Origin: Peptoniphilus vaginalis
GTDB taxonomy: Bacteria > Bacillota > Clostridia > Tissierellales > Peptoniphilaceae
Direction of reading: 5' to 3'
Assembly (NCBI RefSeq): GCF_900176605.1
Contig: NZ_FXLP01000005.1
Location: forward strand, 496,001 to 560,000
Length of the DNA: 64,000 nt
Made by a program: the position numbers and the translations under genes. Each line of letters begins with the position of its first letter. Positions within the stretch are counted from its first letter, which is position 1. Below the pieces are notes generated by a model that searched no databases, had not been told where the DNA came from, and saw only the letters and a program-made list of their open reading frames with translations. Positions 27,513 through 37,083 of the stretch are shown piece after piece.

Positions 27513-28389
27513 TTATTTCACCTCTATTTAGAAGGGGATAATTCATTTCTTCCCTGTGTTTTAAATGAGTTTTTGCTACAATTCTAGCAAGGTTTCTAAC
27601 CCTTTGAATGTAACTTGTCCTTTCAGAAACAGAAAGAGCTCCTCTAGCGTCTAATAAGTTAAAGGCATGTGAACACTTAAGAGTGTAGTCGTAGGCATCT
27701 ATAACAATGCCTTCATCTATAGTTCTTTGAGCTTCAGCTTCATACATATCAAAAAGTTTTCTCAACATATCAATATCAGCTGTTTCAAAGGCATATTTAG
27801 AGTGTTCATACTCATTTCTTTTAAATACTTCTCCGTAAGTTATATTTTCATTGTATTGAATGTCATATACTGACTCAACATTTTGAAGATACATAGCAAT
27901 TCTTTCAAGTCCATAAGTAAGTTCTGCACTTTCAAGATCAAGGTTTACTCCACCTACTTGTTGGAAATAAGTGAATTGTGTTACTTCCATTCCATCAAGC
28001 CAGACTTCCCAACCAAGACCCCACGCGCCAAGTGTAGGAGACTCCCAATTGTCTTCAACAAATCTAATATCGTGTTTTTTTGGATCGATTCCAATTGCAA
28101 AAAGAGAATCTAGATAAAGTTGTTGAACATCTTCTGGAGATGGTTTTAAAATAACTTGCAATTGGTGATGTTGGTAAAGCCTATTTGGATTTTCACCATA
28201 TCTACCATCTGCTGGTCTTCTTGAAGGTTCAACGTAAACTACCTTCCATTCTTCAGGTCCAAGAGACCTTAGGAATGTATTAGGATTCATTGTTCCCGCA
28301 CCCTTTTCAATGTCGTAAGGTTGCATGATTATTGCTCCCTTTTCCTTCCAATAATTTTCCAATGTCATTATTAAATCTTGGAAATACAT
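27505..28389 (-). CDS. glyQ: Glycyl-tRNA synthetase alpha subunit
   Basis: 294-aa catalytic class II synthetase subunit that activates glycine. Family motifs are [13 protein letters not shown] near the N-terminus, [19 protein letters not shown], and [23 protein letters not shown] (motif 3 with its Arg). GGAGG precedes the ATG. No T-box leader fits in the 10-bp gap to recO, so expression follows the era-recO transcription unit. Confidence 0.97.
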   Translation of the reverse strand: MYFQDLIMTLENYWKEKGAIIMQPYDIEKGAGTMNPNTFLRSLGPEEWKVVYVEPSRRPADGRYGENPNRLYQHHQLQVILKPSPEDVQQLYLDSLFAIGIDPKKHDIRFVEDNWESPTLGAWGLGWEVWLDGMEVTQFTYFQQVGGVNLDLESAELTYGLERIAMYLQNVESVYDIQYNENITYGEVFKRNEYEHSKYAFETADIDMLRKLFDMYEAEAQRTIDEGIVIDAYDYTLKCSHAFNLLDARGALSVSERTSYIQRVRNLARIVAKTHLKHREEMNYPLLNRGEINE

Positions 28390-28399
28390 TTTTTCCTCC

Positions 28400-29104
28400 T
28401 TAATTAAACAGCTTGTCAGACTTAAAACTGCTTATATCTAAATTGTATTTTATATACTTTATTATAATATTATGCAGGTATTTTTTTCTGCTTTTTTCAA
28501 AATCTTCTATGTTTTCTAATTCTTCAAGCTTGCCATAAAGAATTGAATTTAAAAAATGCAAATCTCTTCTTGTTAGTGAAAAGGAATAAGGATCTTGAAA
28601 ATCAATTATTCCTTCCCTAATTGAAAAGTAAGATTTTTCATTAATATCAAGTTTTGGTCTGTAACCTATAAAGCTAAGATATTTTAATTCAAAGGCAAGA
28701 GCAAGTCCTATTGGATCTGTGGTAAAATTAAAAAATTTTAAGGTTTTTCTTAAGAGATCAAAGGCTTTTTTGTTAGCCTCACCACTTATAGATGATTTAT
28801 CTATAATCTCTAATAATAGGGATGCATGAATTAGATTATCGTAATTTTCCCTAATTTTAAAGTTTGACTCTAAGATTTTTGAATCACTAATATAGAAAAA
28901 ACTTTGTCCCTTTTTTAAGAGATATTCATTTAGACCAAATATTTGTGAAACACTTAAATTTCTGGACTTAGGGCTCATAGCTCCCTTTACCATAATGGAA
29001 ATTTTCCCATACTCCTTGGTGAAAACCTTAATTATCTTAGAAGATTCACCAAATTCCATTTCATTTATGACTATACCTAGAGTGTAATTATTTGTCGTAA
29101 CCAA
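28400..29104 (-). CDS. recO: DNA repair protein RecO
   Basis: 234-aa recombination mediator that works with RecR (encoded at 7035-7637). OB-fold N-terminus ([35 protein letters not shown]) followed by an all-helical C-terminal half. The Cys4 zinc finger present in some RecO proteins is not seen here. The start is TTG at 29104, overlapping the end of era; no ATG is better placed. Gene order era-recO-glyQ-glyS matches Bacillus. Confidence 0.9.
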   Translation of the reverse strand: MVTTNNYTLGIVINEMEFGESSKIIKVFTKEYGKISIMVKGAMSPKSRNLSVSQIFGLNEYLLKKGQSFFYISDSKILESNFKIRENYDNLIHASLLLEIIDKSSISGEANKKAFDLLRKTLKFFNFTTDPIGLALAFELKYLSFIGYRPKLDINEKSYFSIREGIIDFQDPYSFSLTRRDLHFLNSILYGKLEELENIEDFEKSRKKYLHNIIIKYIKYNLDISSFKSDKLFN

Positions 29105-29993
29105 ATCTCTTTACCAAATTATCTCTGTCTCTCCAGTTTTTCTCAACCTTAACCCAAATTTGAAGATTTACCTTGGCGTCTAAAAGTCTCTCAGCGTCTT
29201 CTCTTGCTTCGGTCCCAATTCTCTTTAACATAGAACCATTTTTTCCAATAAGAATTCCCTTGTGAGTATCCCTTTCAACATAGATGTTTGCATCAATATC
29301 ATACATATTTTTATCTTCTCTTTTTTTGAATTTTTCAATTGAGATTGCAAGACCATGGGGAACTTCTTCATTTAAGTACATAAGTCCTTTTTCTCTTATG
29401 ATTTCTGCGACAATAAATCTCTCATTTTTGTCAGTAATCATGTCTTCTGGATAGTACATCGGTCCTGCTTTTAAATATTTTTTAAGACTTCCTAAGTAAA
29501 TATCTACTCCATCATTTTTCATAGCAGAAATAGGAATTATTTCGTCAAAAATATCTTCTTCTGCGTACATTGAAATAATTTCTAAGAGTTCATCTTTTCT
29601 TATTGTATCAACCTTATTTATTAAAAGTATAATAGGTAGCTTCCCCTTGTATTCTTTTAAGATATCTATAATTGATCTTTCAGCTCTACCAATTTTTTTT
29701 GAAGTGTCAACTATATAGGTAATCACATCTGAATCTTCTATACCCTCTTTTGATTCAGTTAGCATGAACTCTCCCAACTTATTTTTTGGTTTTTGTATTC
29801 CAGGTGTATCTAAAAATATTATTTGTGCATCTTCATCTGTGTGGATAAAGGTAATATTTTGCCTGGTTGTTTGGGGTTTTGAAGAAATAGCTGAAATTTT
29901 CTCTCCAATTATTGCATTTAATAAGGTAGACTTCCCAACATTGGGCCTCCCTATTACTGATACATAGCCCGATTTAAAAATTTTATCTATCAT
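29088..29993 (-). CDS. era: GTPase Era
   Basis: 301-aa GTPase that checks 16S rRNA 3'-end maturation and 30S assembly. G1 GRPNVGKST is near residues 13-21, the switch region has PQTTRQN, G3 is DTPG, G4 is NKVD, and a C-terminal KH domain carries VERDTHKGILIGKNGSMLK. The third ATG in a cluster (29993) is preferred because GGAG lies six bases upstream; earlier ATGs would add four residues. It overlaps the 3' end of cdd by eleven bases. Confidence 0.96.
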   Translation of the reverse strand: MIDKIFKSGYVSVIGRPNVGKSTLLNAIIGEKISAISSKPQTTRQNITFIHTDEDAQIIFLDTPGIQKPKNKLGEFMLTESKEGIEDSDVITYIVDTSKKIGRAERSIIDILKEYKGKLPIILLINKVDTIRKDELLEIISMYAEEDIFDEIIPISAMKNDGVDIYLGSLKKYLKAGPMYYPEDMITDKNERFIVAEIIREKGLMYLNEEVPHGLAISIEKFKKREDKNMYDIDANIYVERDTHKGILIGKNGSMLKRIGTEAREDAERLLDAKVNLQIWVKVEKNWRDRDNLVKRFGYDK

Positions 29994-30393
29994 TTTCATC
30001 TCCATCTAGGTCTTCTGGACCAAAGGAATGAGGCAAAATTTCCTCCATTCCAAATATTTTATAGTCTTCAGTAGAACTTGCTATTATTATTTCTGGATTT
30101 TTTGAAAATTCACGAATAACCTGTCTACAAACTCCACAAGGGAATGTATAATCACTGTCCCCAACTATAGCTATTTTTTTAATTTCTCTCTTACCTTCAG
30201 ATACTGCTTTAAATATTGCAGTTCTCTCTGCACAATTAGTTGGAGAATAAGAAGCTATTTCAATATTGCCGCCAACATAAACTGATCCATCTTCCATCTC
30301 AACTGCACACCCCACATTAAAGTGTGAGTAAGGTGTATATGTCATATTATCTCTTGCATCAAGTGCAAGTTCAATCAATTTTTTATATTCCAT
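29983..30393 (-). CDS. cdd: Cytidine deaminase
   Basis: 136-aa homotetrameric zinc enzyme converting cytidine and deoxycytidine to uridine forms. Catalytic motif CAERTAIF (Cys and Glu) and the second zinc motif PCGVCRQ are intact. N-terminal YTPYSHFNVGCAVEMEDG is the substrate-binding signature. The ATG at 30393 gives the usual N-terminus; an upstream TTG (30402) would overlap the dgkA-PAP2 stop. Position between dgkA and era is conserved in Firmicutes. Confidence 0.95.
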   Translation of the reverse strand: MEYKKLIELALDARDNMTYTPYSHFNVGCAVEMEDGSVYVGGNIEIASYSPTNCAERTAIFKAVSEGKREIKKIAIVGDSDYTFPCGVCRQVIREFSKNPEIIIASSTEDYKIFGMEEILPHSFGPEDLDGDENDR

Positions 30394-30394
30394 T

Positions 30395-31102
30395 TTAACC
30401 AACTACCTTAAATACAAATATTGCAACGCAAACTCCCAAGATTGCTCCAACGACAACTTCAGAAACCTTATGAATTTTTCCTTCAACACGACTTTCTGCA
30501 ACGAGAAAGGCCAGTCCAAAGGAGCAAAGTGTCACAAGAGAGTTTTCTGCTATCATAGTTATAATTGTGGCTGCACAAAAAGAAATTGCAGAGTGTCCAC
30601 TTAGACCTCCTCCTTGAAAATAAGTGCCTCCACTTTTCTTAGCCATTATAAGCTTGGCTCCAACTGTTGCTATGATAATTATTAGCAAGGATACAAAGGC
30701 CAAGTGATTTGGCATATTTTTTATCTTAAATAAAAGCAAGTCTCCAAAGGATGCAAACTTGTCATAAAATACTAAATAAGCTACAACGGCAGCATTTAGC
30801 GCCGTAATTAAAACTGCTCCAGCCGATACGTCCTTTATATACTTAGCAATAGGGTTATATTCCTGTACTACTAAATCAACAGTTCTCTCTATTGCAGTGT
30901 TAATCATTTCTGCAAATACAACTAGTGTAATGGCAAATAACATTAATAGAAATTCTGTAGATGATATATCAAAGAAAAGTGATAAAATTATAACTCCGAG
31001 AGCAGCAAGATAATGAAACTTCATATTTCTCTCAGTCTTTAAAACAGAAATAATTCCCTGGACTGCGTAATTAAATGATGAAATAAAGCGTCCTTTTTTC
31101 AT
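30395..31102 (-). CDS. Diacylglycerol/undecaprenol kinase fused to a PAP2-type phosphatase domain
   Basis: 235-aa membrane protein with two enzyme-like halves. Residues 1-115 are a DgkA-type lipid kinase with active-site segment EMINTAIERTVD (65-76). Residues 130-235 form a short PAP2 phosphatase-like domain with SGHSA (168-172) and SRx5HxxxE (204-215; His211), where the usual final Asp is Glu. Gram-positive DgkA homologues phosphorylate undecaprenol, so one chain may interconvert undecaprenol and its phosphate for wall recycling; this is inference. The ATG at 31102 follows AGGTGA, better than an upstream start seven codons earlier. Confidence 0.88.
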   Translation of the reverse strand: MKKGRFISSFNYAVQGIISVLKTERNMKFHYLAALGVIILSLFFDISSTEFLLMLFAITLVVFAEMINTAIERTVDLVVQEYNPIAKYIKDVSAGAVLITALNAAVVAYLVFYDKFASFGDLLLFKIKNMPNHLAFVSLLIIIIATVGAKLIMAKKSGGTYFQGGGLSGHSAISFCAATIITMIAENSLVTLCSFGLAFLVAESRVEGKIHKVSEVVVGAILGVCVAIFVFKVVG

Positions 31103-31106
31103 AAAA

Positions 31107-31553
31107 TCACCTATAAATTTCAAGTTCCTTCATGGCTAACTTTTCTCTTTCTCTCATTTCTCTTTTGTCTTCTTCTTCCATGTGGTCGTATCCTAAAAGG
31201 TGGAGAATACTGTGTACTGTTAAATAAGAAAGTTCTCTCTCATGAGAATGACCAAGCTCCTCTGCTTGCTCCATTACTCTTCTTGTATTTATTATAACAT
31301 CTCCAAGAATCCTCTTGTCTATAATAAATTCATCATCCATAGGAAAAGATAAAACATCTGTAGATTTATCTACTCCCCTGTAATCCCTGTTTAAATTTTT
31401 AATTTCTTCATCTCCAACAAAGGAAACAGATACTTCAACTTCATCATCAAGACCTTCAACTTTTAAAACAGAAGCAATAGATTTTTCAACTAAAGATTTT
31501 ATTTCATCAGTTATTTCTATATCATCTTGTCTGTCATCGTAATAAACTTCCAT
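31107..31553 (-). CDS. ybeY: Endoribonuclease YbeY
   Basis: 148-aa zinc-dependent RNase for 16S rRNA 3' maturation and ribosome quality control. The metal-binding HSILHLLGYDHMEEEDKREM carries the three conserved His. It overlaps the phoH stop codon by one base and is followed by dgkA-PAP2, cdd and era, the last a functional partner in 30S maturation. Confidence 0.96.
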   Translation of the reverse strand: MEVYYDDRQDDIEITDEIKSLVEKSIASVLKVEGLDDEVEVSVSFVGDEEIKNLNRDYRGVDKSTDVLSFPMDDEFIIDKRILGDVIINTRRVMEQAEELGHSHERELSYLTVHSILHLLGYDHMEEEDKREMREREKLAMKELEIYR

Positions 31554-32566
31554 TACTTTCTCCAGTTCTTTGACTTCTTAGCCTCAATTACCTTTTTAGC
31601 CTTTTCATTTGTCTTTTCATATTTTTCATAAGCATCTATTATCCTTTGAACAAGGGCGTGACGAACAATATCATTTTTATTGAGATAAGTTATCCCAATT
31701 CCCTTTACTCCATCAAGAATTTTCAACACAGTCTTTAGACCAGATTGCTTACCTTTTGGTAGGTCTATTTGTGTAACATCGCCAGTGACAATAGCCTTAG
31801 ATCCATATCCAAGTCTTGTCAAAAACATTTTCATTTGCTCATTAGTTGTATTTTGTGCCTCATCCAGGATAACAAAGGCTGAATCAAGAGTTCTACCCCT
31901 CATATAAGCAAGTGGTGCAACCTCAATAAGTCCCTTTTCAAATAAATTGTTATAGGTGTCGTGTCCAAGTATCTCGAACAATGCATCATAAAGGGGTCTT
32001 AAATAAGGATCTACTTTATTTTGTAAATCTCCAGGAAGAAAACCCAAGTTTTCTCCAGCTTCTACAGCAGGCCTTGTCAAAATAATTCTGTTAACTTCCT
32101 TTGCCTTAAAGGCACGAACTGCTGCTGCCATAGCAAGGTATGTTTTTCCAGTACCAGCTGGTCCGATTCCAAAAACAATGTCATTATTATTTATATTATC
32201 AATATATCTCTTTTGACCAAGAGTCTTAGCTCTTATGGGCTTGCCCATAGATGTATAAACCAAGGTATCCTTTAAGAGCTCTGCTACTGGTCTCTTTTCA
32301 TTATTTTTAATAAGTGAAATCGCATATCTTACATCTGATAAGCTTAAAGAATTTTGTTGCCTAGCAGTTTCAACTAAGTTTGTCAAAAGAACTGCCCCAT
32401 CTCCAACTACATCTTCTTCCCCACTTATAAAAATCTTGTCTGCTTTGGATTTAATACTAAGCCCAAGTTCTTTTTCTATAAGAGCAATATTTTCATCTAG
32501 CTTGCCAAATAAAATTGACATTAAGTTTATATCATTAATTTCAATGGATTTTTCCATTTTAGTCAA
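31553..32566 (-). CDS. PhoH-family ATPase
   Basis: 337-aa PhoH-like protein with a KH-like N-terminal part and a P-loop NTPase domain. Walker A GPAGTGKTYLA (about 140-150), Walker B FVILDEAQNTT, and DLPKGKQSGL near the end. The family is linked to RNA metabolism together with YbeY. The start is probably TTG at 32566 because AAGGGGG lies eight bases upstream; the ATG three codons later is 17 bases away. A minus-strand extended -10 (TGGTATTAT) upstream suggests the phoH-to-glyS unit starts here. Confidence 0.93.
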   Translation of the reverse strand: MTKMEKSIEINDINLMSILFGKLDENIALIEKELGLSIKSKADKIFISGEEDVVGDGAVLLTNLVETARQQNSLSLSDVRYAISLIKNNEKRPVAELLKDTLVYTSMGKPIRAKTLGQKRYIDNINNNDIVFGIGPAGTGKTYLAMAAAVRAFKAKEVNRIILTRPAVEAGENLGFLPGDLQNKVDPYLRPLYDALFEILGHDTYNNLFEKGLIEVAPLAYMRGRTLDSAFVILDEAQNTTNEQMKMFLTRLGYGSKAIVTGDVTQIDLPKGKQSGLKTVLKILDGVKGIGITYLNKNDIVRHALVQRIIDAYEKYEKTNEKAKKVIEAKKSKNWRK

Positions 32567-32607
32567 AAAATATACCCCCTTAAACGTGACTTTAATAATA
32601 CCATAAA

Positions 32608-32645
32608 AAGGCTTACTTTTCCATAGATTATGGAAAGCAAGCCTT
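32608..32645 (-). terminator. Terminator after the floA operon
   Basis: AAGGCTT/AAGCCTT outer arms and TTTCCATA/TATGGAAA inner arms form a long stem with a central loop. On the minus strand it is followed by TTTTTA. It begins four bases after the stop at 32649 and separates nfeD-floA from phoH. Confidence 0.9.
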
Positions 32646-32648
32646 GAT

Positions 32649-33317
32649 TTATCTTAGACTTAAAGGTTTATCAAAAATCTCTTTATAAATTTGAATTTTA
32701 GGTAAGTCTTCTTCGTTAAAGTTTAAGAAAGCATCAATAAAGTTTTCGCCCTCTTCATCTTCATAAATAACCCTGTCTGATTCACATTCTTTTATGAATT
32801 CACTTTCAAAAATCTTCTCGGGTATCTTTTCTAGATTAATGGATCCTTCCAAAACCTCTTTGTTATTCTCATCTTTGGATTTTCCTGAGTCTTTATCCAG
32901 TGAAGGTTTCTTTTCCAAAGAATTTTTCTTAAGTTCTTTTTGAGCGTGGATAGGATCTTTATCGATTAGTTTTCTATCACTTTTTTCTTTTACTTTATTT
33001 TTAGATTTATCCTTTTCTTCTTTAAAGATTTCTTTAAAACTTTTACCTAAAGTTTCCTTTTTATCTTTTTCTTTCTCTTTTTCCCTTTCTTCTTTGATTA
33101 TTTTTTTTATTTCATCAATTAAACTTTCTGAATCTGATTTCACATCGCCATGAATATTTTTAGAGTTTGGATTATTTCTCTCAGCTTCATAAAAATCCTC
33201 CGTCATTTTCTTTTTACCTCTGCTAAGAATAGTTAAAAGGACTTTGAAAATAACAATGAATATTATGGCTGGCATGAGAGAAATAATAGCAATTACAAGA
33301 CTAAAAATAGATCCCAT
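32649..33317 (-). CDS. Hypothetical protein with N-terminal membrane anchor and charged tail
   Basis: 222 aa, unrecognised. One hydrophobic segment (about 4-31) is followed by a very Lys/Glu/Asp-rich region (35-175), probably disordered or coiled. A C-terminal stretch with ENFIDAFLNFNEEDLPKIQIYKEIFDKPLSLR looks more conserved and could be a short binding motif. The ATG overlaps the floA stop by one base, so it is translated with flotillin. Bacillus has a small unknown gene (yqfB) at this place, but it is much shorter and no similarity is claimed. A membrane-microdomain partner of FloA is a reasonable guess. Confidence 0.65.
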   Translation of the reverse strand: MGSIFSLVIAIISLMPAIIFIVIFKVLLTILSRGKKKMTEDFYEAERNNPNSKNIHGDVKSDSESLIDEIKKIIKEEREKEKEKDKKETLGKSFKEIFKEEKDKSKNKVKEKSDRKLIDKDPIHAQKELKKNSLEKKPSLDKDSGKSKDENNKEVLEGSINLEKIPEKIFESEFIKECESDRVIYEDEEGENFIDAFLNFNEEDLPKIQIYKEIFDKPLSLR

Positions 33318-34309
33318 TATTTATTTTCCTTTTTGTGATTTTTTTCAGGGATTTTTGAAATTGACTTTCTCATATCAGTATCAGAGTTTATATTTTGCAT
33401 CTTATAATAATCAAAGACTCCAAGATTTCCACTTTTTAGAGCTTCTGCCATAGCAATTGGAACTTGAGACTCTGCTTCTACAACCTTTGCCCTCATAGCT
33501 TCTACTTCAGCCTTCATTTCTTGTTCACGAGCAAGGGCCATAGCACGTCTTTCTGATGCCTTAGCTTCAGATATCCTCTTATCAGCTTCAGCTTGATCAG
33601 TTTGTAGTCTTGCGCCAATATTTCTTGCAACGTCCACATCTGCTATATCAATTGATAAAATTTCGTAAGCTGTACCTGAGTCAAGTCCCTTATCTAGAAC
33701 AACTCTTGAAATTGAATCTGGATTTTCTAGAACTGACTTATAACTCTTTGATGAACCCACTGTTGTTACAATACCTTCTCCAACTCTTGCAATAATAGTC
33801 TGCTCTCCAGCACCACCAACAAGTCTTTCTATGTTGGCCCTAACAGTTACCTTTGCCTTAACTATGACTTCAATACCGTCTTGGGCAACAGCAGAAATAT
33901 TTGGTGTTTCAATTACCTTAGGGTTTACTGAAACTTGAACTGCTTCAAGCACATCTCTACCTGCTAGATCAATGGCAGCTGCCCTTTCAAATTGTAGGGG
34001 TATATTTGCTCTTTGTGCTGCTATTAGTGCATCTACAAGTGTATTAACATTACCACCTGCAAGGTAGTGAGCTTCAAGACTAGATATTTCAAGATTAAGT
34101 CCAGCCTTAGTTGCCTTTATAGCTGGTCTAACAATTCTTGAAGGTTTTACTCTTCTAAGTTTCATTCCAATAAGCTCTGATATTTTTATTTTAACACCAG
34201 AGAAAAATGCAGTTACCCATAGTCCAACGGGCACGAAGGACAAGAACATGGAAACTACTATGATGATTACTGCAATTATAAAAATACTTCCAATTGGATA
34301 ATATGACAT
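33317..34309 (-). CDS. floA: Flotillin-like protein FloA
   Basis: 330-aa membrane scaffold of lipid microdomains. An N-terminal hydrophobic hairpin (about 8-38) is followed by the SPFH-like domain with [15 protein letters not shown] and the Ala/Glu-rich coiled-coil C-terminus [25 protein letters not shown]. Length and motifs fit the FloA/YqfA subfamily. AGGAGG precedes the ATG. It follows nfeD by eight bases, the standard NfeD-flotillin pair. Confidence 0.95.
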   Translation of the reverse strand: MSYYPIGSIFIIAVIIIVVSMFLSFVPVGLWVTAFFSGVKIKISELIGMKLRRVKPSRIVRPAIKATKAGLNLEISSLEAHYLAGGNVNTLVDALIAAQRANIPLQFERAAAIDLAGRDVLEAVQVSVNPKVIETPNISAVAQDGIEVIVKAKVTVRANIERLVGGAGEQTIIARVGEGIVTTVGSSKSYKSVLENPDSISRVVLDKGLDSGTAYEILSIDIADVDVARNIGARLQTDQAEADKRISEAKASERRAMALAREQEMKAEVEAMRAKVVEAESQVPIAMAEALKSGNLGVFDYYKMQNINSDTDMRKSISKIPEKNHKKENK

Positions 34310-34317
34310 AAATCCTC

Positions 34318-35040
34318 CTATTTATTTTCGACGTAAACTATTGCGCCGCTAATTTTAACAACAACTACTGATTCATCTTTTCCGATAAATCCAGTATTTG
34401 AAACTACTTCTATCTTTCTATCTCCTAATATAGCATAACCTGTTGGCCTAAGGGGAGTTTTTGTTATTAATATATCTCCTGGAGAAACTTCTGCAGCCTT
34501 AACACTAACATAACCCTTGTCGGTGGAACTTTCTTTAAAAAGTCTAAGCCTATTAATTGCTTCAGATTTAATTCCTCTTTTTACTAACCCGTATCCAAGA
34601 ATTAATGCAATAACTAGGGCAAGTGCTAGTGAAAACAAGGCAAAATAAATATCACTCATTGACAAGACTAAACCAGCAGAAACTGCAATAATTCCACTGA
34701 CCCCAGCAACGCCAAAGCCTGGTATCATCATTTCAAATCCTAATAAGAGCAAGCCTATAACAAATAAGGAGATTTCAAAAATATTTGTATTTCCCATTCT
34801 TATAGATCCCCAGAAAAAGGTAAAAAAGCAGGTTATTGAAAGGATTCCAGATATACCAAATCCTGGAGTTAAAACTTCAAAAACGGCTGTAACAATTGCC
34901 ACAATAAGTAAAATAGAAAAAATATAATCATTAGAAAAGATACTTTCTAAAGATCCTGTCCCCTCAGCTTTTGCATAAACAAAATTTATTAAAAACATCA
35001 AAAGTGGGAGACTGTAAAATAAATTTTTATGTTTCTTCAA
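34318..35040 (-). CDS. NfeD-family membrane protein
   Basis: 240-aa partner of flotillin. Signal-like N-terminus, four to five hydrophobic segments (about 35-165), and a C-terminal OB-fold domain (about 180-240) with [19 protein letters not shown]. It lacks the N-terminal serine protease domain of long NfeD proteins. The start is TTG at 35040: AGGAGG at 35046-35051 is five bases upstream. The in-frame start nine codons further up lies before this site. First gene of the nfeD-floA-hypothetical unit. Confidence 0.9.
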   Translation of the reverse strand: MKKHKNLFYSLPLLMFLINFVYAKAEGTGSLESIFSNDYIFSILLIVAIVTAVFEVLTPGFGISGILSITCFFTFFWGSIRMGNTNIFEISLFVIGLLLLGFEMMIPGFGVAGVSGIIAVSAGLVLSMSDIYFALFSLALALVIALILGYGLVKRGIKSEAINRLRLFKESSTDKGYVSVKAAEVSPGDILITKTPLRPTGYAILGDRKIEVVSNTGFIGKDESVVVVKISGAIVYVENK

Positions 35041-35136
35041 TTTAACCTCCTTTGCACTTATTACCATTTTACCCCAAAGATTTTATGAATAATCTAAATC
35101 TTATTTAAGATTAGGTATTGACATTATTAAAATTTT

Positions 35137-36021
35137 TTAAGATTCCATAGCTTCTTTAAAGCAATTGTAGTGTCGTGATTCTAACTTTTCATTAAAGACT
35201 GTTCGTTCTATAATATTTTTTATTAAAAGATCTAGCTCTTTGTTTTCTCTATAGTCTGCAGGAGCAAAATATTTAATTCGGTTGTCCTTGATCATCTTAT
35301 AAACCTTGTCTTTAGTTTGCGCTGGATTGTAAACTCCAACAGAAAATCCCCCATAAGTGTTCACTAATTTCATACATGGGATGTCAGTATCACTATCTCC
35401 AATATAAACAATATTTCTGAAGGGAACCCTTATCTCATCAGGTGGAAAATAATCATTAATACCTGGGTCGTTAATATCTAAAGTTCCCTTCTGAATTCTA
35501 AAAAGAAACTGAGTTTTGTTAGTGTAATTAACAACTTGTGCTGGCCATCTTGCTATGCCCTTGTCATCAAAATAAAAGGAACTTGCATAAATTTTTTCAA
35601 ACTCACCCTTTTTAGCAATTTCTGTGCCTTCAATCATTTCTTTGATTCCAGAGGAAATTATATAATGTTCTACAAGAACTCCCCTCTCTAATCCATACTC
35701 TCTTATACGTCTAAACCAATCATCAACACCTAAAAACAATTTTACTTCAGCTCCATAAGCCTCTAAAGTTTTTCTATCTAACTTATGATGATCCTTAAAC
35801 TCGTTTACCATCATATACATATAAGACAAGTTCTCATCCATATCATTATCTTCTGCTATTCCATTTGATTTATTCCAAAATTCATTGGCTTCATAACCCA
35901 AAGATTGAATGTAGCCTTGTGCCTGCATCTCATTTGGTGTCAGTGTCTTATCAAAATCATAACAAATAGCAATCACAGGAAGCCTTTCCTTATGTTTTCT
36001 TAAATAATTCCTCTCACTCAT
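35137..36021 (-). CDS. HAD-superfamily phosphatase
   Basis: 294-aa cytoplasmic hydrolase. Motif I YDFDKTLT (nucleophile Asp and acid/base Asp), motif II ISSG, Lys in TNKTQF (motif III candidate), and motif IV GDSDTD are all present. The long helical cap lies between motifs I and II. Best read as a phosphoserine-phosphatase-like HAD with unknown substrate. AAGGAGA precedes the ATG. Monocistronic: the yqeY terminator lies upstream and a weak hairpin (about 35092-35113) lies downstream. An inverted repeat AAGTTTT-N7-AAAACTT (36063-36083) lies in its promoter region. Confidence 0.85.
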   Translation of the reverse strand: MSERNYLRKHKERLPVIAICYDFDKTLTPNEMQAQGYIQSLGYEANEFWNKSNGIAEDNDMDENLSYMYMMVNEFKDHHKLDRKTLEAYGAEVKLFLGVDDWFRRIREYGLERGVLVEHYIISSGIKEMIEGTEIAKKGEFEKIYASSFYFDDKGIARWPAQVVNYTNKTQFLFRIQKGTLDINDPGINDYFPPDEIRVPFRNIVYIGDSDTDIPCMKLVNTYGGFSVGVYNPAQTKDKVYKMIKDNRIKYFAPADYRENKELDLLIKNIIERTVFNEKLESRHYNCFKEAMES

Positions 36022-36108
36022 ATAAGTCTCCTTATTAATGAAATATAAAAAATTAATACTTTAAGTTTTTCTATCTAAAACTTGCAAGATAAAAAATTGT
36101 AAAAAAAA

Positions 36109-36131
36109 AACCCAGGGAAATTCCCCGAGTT
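36109..36131 (-). terminator. Terminator after rpsU-yqeY
   Basis: AACCCAGGGA and TCCCCGAGTT-type arms (with G-T pairs on the RNA) form a hairpin. On the minus strand it is followed by nine or more Ts. It begins one base after the yqeY stop. Confidence 0.85.
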
Positions 36132-36575
36132 TTAATTTAATAATTCTTTGGCAATAGCATTAACTTGCTTGCCATCTGCCTTGCCCTTAATTAAAGGCAT
36201 GACATTTTTCATTAATTTTCCAATATCCTTCATTGATGTTATTTCATTTTCGTCAATTACTTTTTGTATGATTTCTTTTAATTCTTCATCTGATAATTGC
36301 TCAGGTAAGTAATCAAGTAATATTTCCATTTCTTGATTTGTATGTTCAACCAAGTCTTCTCTATTACCTTTTTTAAACTCTTCAATTGACGACTTTTTTT
36401 CTTTTAGCTGCTTGCCAATGATATTTTCAATATCACTGTCGTCAAGCTCAACTCGTTCATCTACTTCTTTTTGTTTAATAGCTGCACGAACCATGGTGAT
36501 AACATCTTTGCGAAGTTTATCTTTATTTTTCATAGCATCCTTTAAATCAGCCATGAGTCTCTCTTTTAGAGACAT
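36132..36575 (-). CDS. GatB/YqeY domain protein
   Basis: 147-aa protein of the YqeY family, resembling the tail domain of GatB that binds tRNA; function not settled. Helical throughout, with DVITMVRAAIKQKEVDER, LLDYLPEQLSDEEL and GKLMKNVMPLIKGKADGKQV as family blocks. The ATG at 36575 has AGAGGGTG upstream; the longer reading frame would overlap rpsU. Lies 13 bp after rpsU, the conserved rpsU-yqeY pair. Confidence 0.92.
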   Translation of the reverse strand: MSLKERLMADLKDAMKNKDKLRKDVITMVRAAIKQKEVDERVELDDSDIENIIGKQLKEKKSSIEEFKKGNREDLVEHTNQEMEILLDYLPEQLSDEELKEIIQKVIDENEITSMKDIGKLMKNVMPLIKGKADGKQVNAIAKELLN

Positions 36576-36588
36576 AAGAACACCCTCT

Positions 36589-36768
36589 TTAATATCTGTG
36601 TTTTTTTCTGCGTGCCTCTTCGGATTTTTTCTTCCTTCTAACACTTGGTTTTTCGTAATGTTCTCTTTTTCTTACTTCTTTGAGAACTCCACTAGTGGCA
36701 CATTGTCTTTTGAATCTTTTTAGCGCATTGTCTAAAGATTCATTTTCACCAACCCTGATTTCGGACAT
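36589..36768 (-). CDS. rpsU: 30S ribosomal protein S21
   Basis: 59-aa basic protein of the small subunit, read directly from the minus strand: it starts [18 protein letters not shown], contains [24 protein letters not shown], and ends with an Arg/Lys cluster (RRKKHRY). AGGAGG (36776-36781) is seven bases before the ATG. A good promoter lies about 55-80 bp upstream. First gene of rpsU-yqeY. Confidence 0.96.
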   Translation of the reverse strand: MSEIRVGENESLDNALKRFKRQCATSGVLKEVRKREHYEKPSVRRKKKSEEARRKKHRY

Positions 36769-36821
36769 TTTTTAACCTCCTCTCGTAGAAAAGAGTATGA
36801 CCTTCCGGCCAATTTAGGTTT

Positions 36822-36850
36822 ATTATACTCTATAAGTCCCAAAACTTCAA
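36822..36850 (-). promoter_or_regulatory. rpsU promoter
   Basis: Minus strand TTGAAG (36845-36850), 17-bp spacer, TATAAT (36822-36827). The leader contains a small GGCC-GGAA-GGTC hairpin. The remaining part of the 300-bp gap up to 37043 is AT-rich, with no gene or repeat recognised. Confidence 0.75.
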
Positions 36851-37043
36851 TAATATTTTTCTTATTTAAATTTTAATTTTTATTTTTACTAATCAAATTT
36901 AAAAGTAAAATCTTCTAGAAAAATTAAAAATTTTATTTGTCTTCGTCTCTCTTAAATTATTTTTCGCATCCACAAAATAAATATAAACCAGTTCATCACT
37001 TTGACTTTTTTAATTTCTTATTAAAAATTAAAAAGACATAAAA

Positions 37044-37069
37044 AAAGCCAGGACATTTATCCCAGCTTT
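37044..37069 (-). terminator. Terminator of the prmA-to-hinT unit
   Basis: AAAGCCAGGA and TCCCAGCTTT arms (two G-T pairs in the RNA) have a 6-nt loop and are followed by seven Ts on the minus strand. Fourteen bases past the hinT stop. Confidence 0.85.
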
Positions 37070-37083
37070 AGTAAAAATTTTTA

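Noticed and set aside
28390-28399. T-box riboswitch expected before glyQS
   Set aside because: Only 10 bp separate recO and glyQ and no specifier-loop or T-box sequence is seen further upstream.
36412-36723. 103-aa plus-strand frame over yqeY and rpsU
   Set aside because: Antisense shadow; rpsU and yqeY on the minus strand have proper ribosome binding sites and conserved products.
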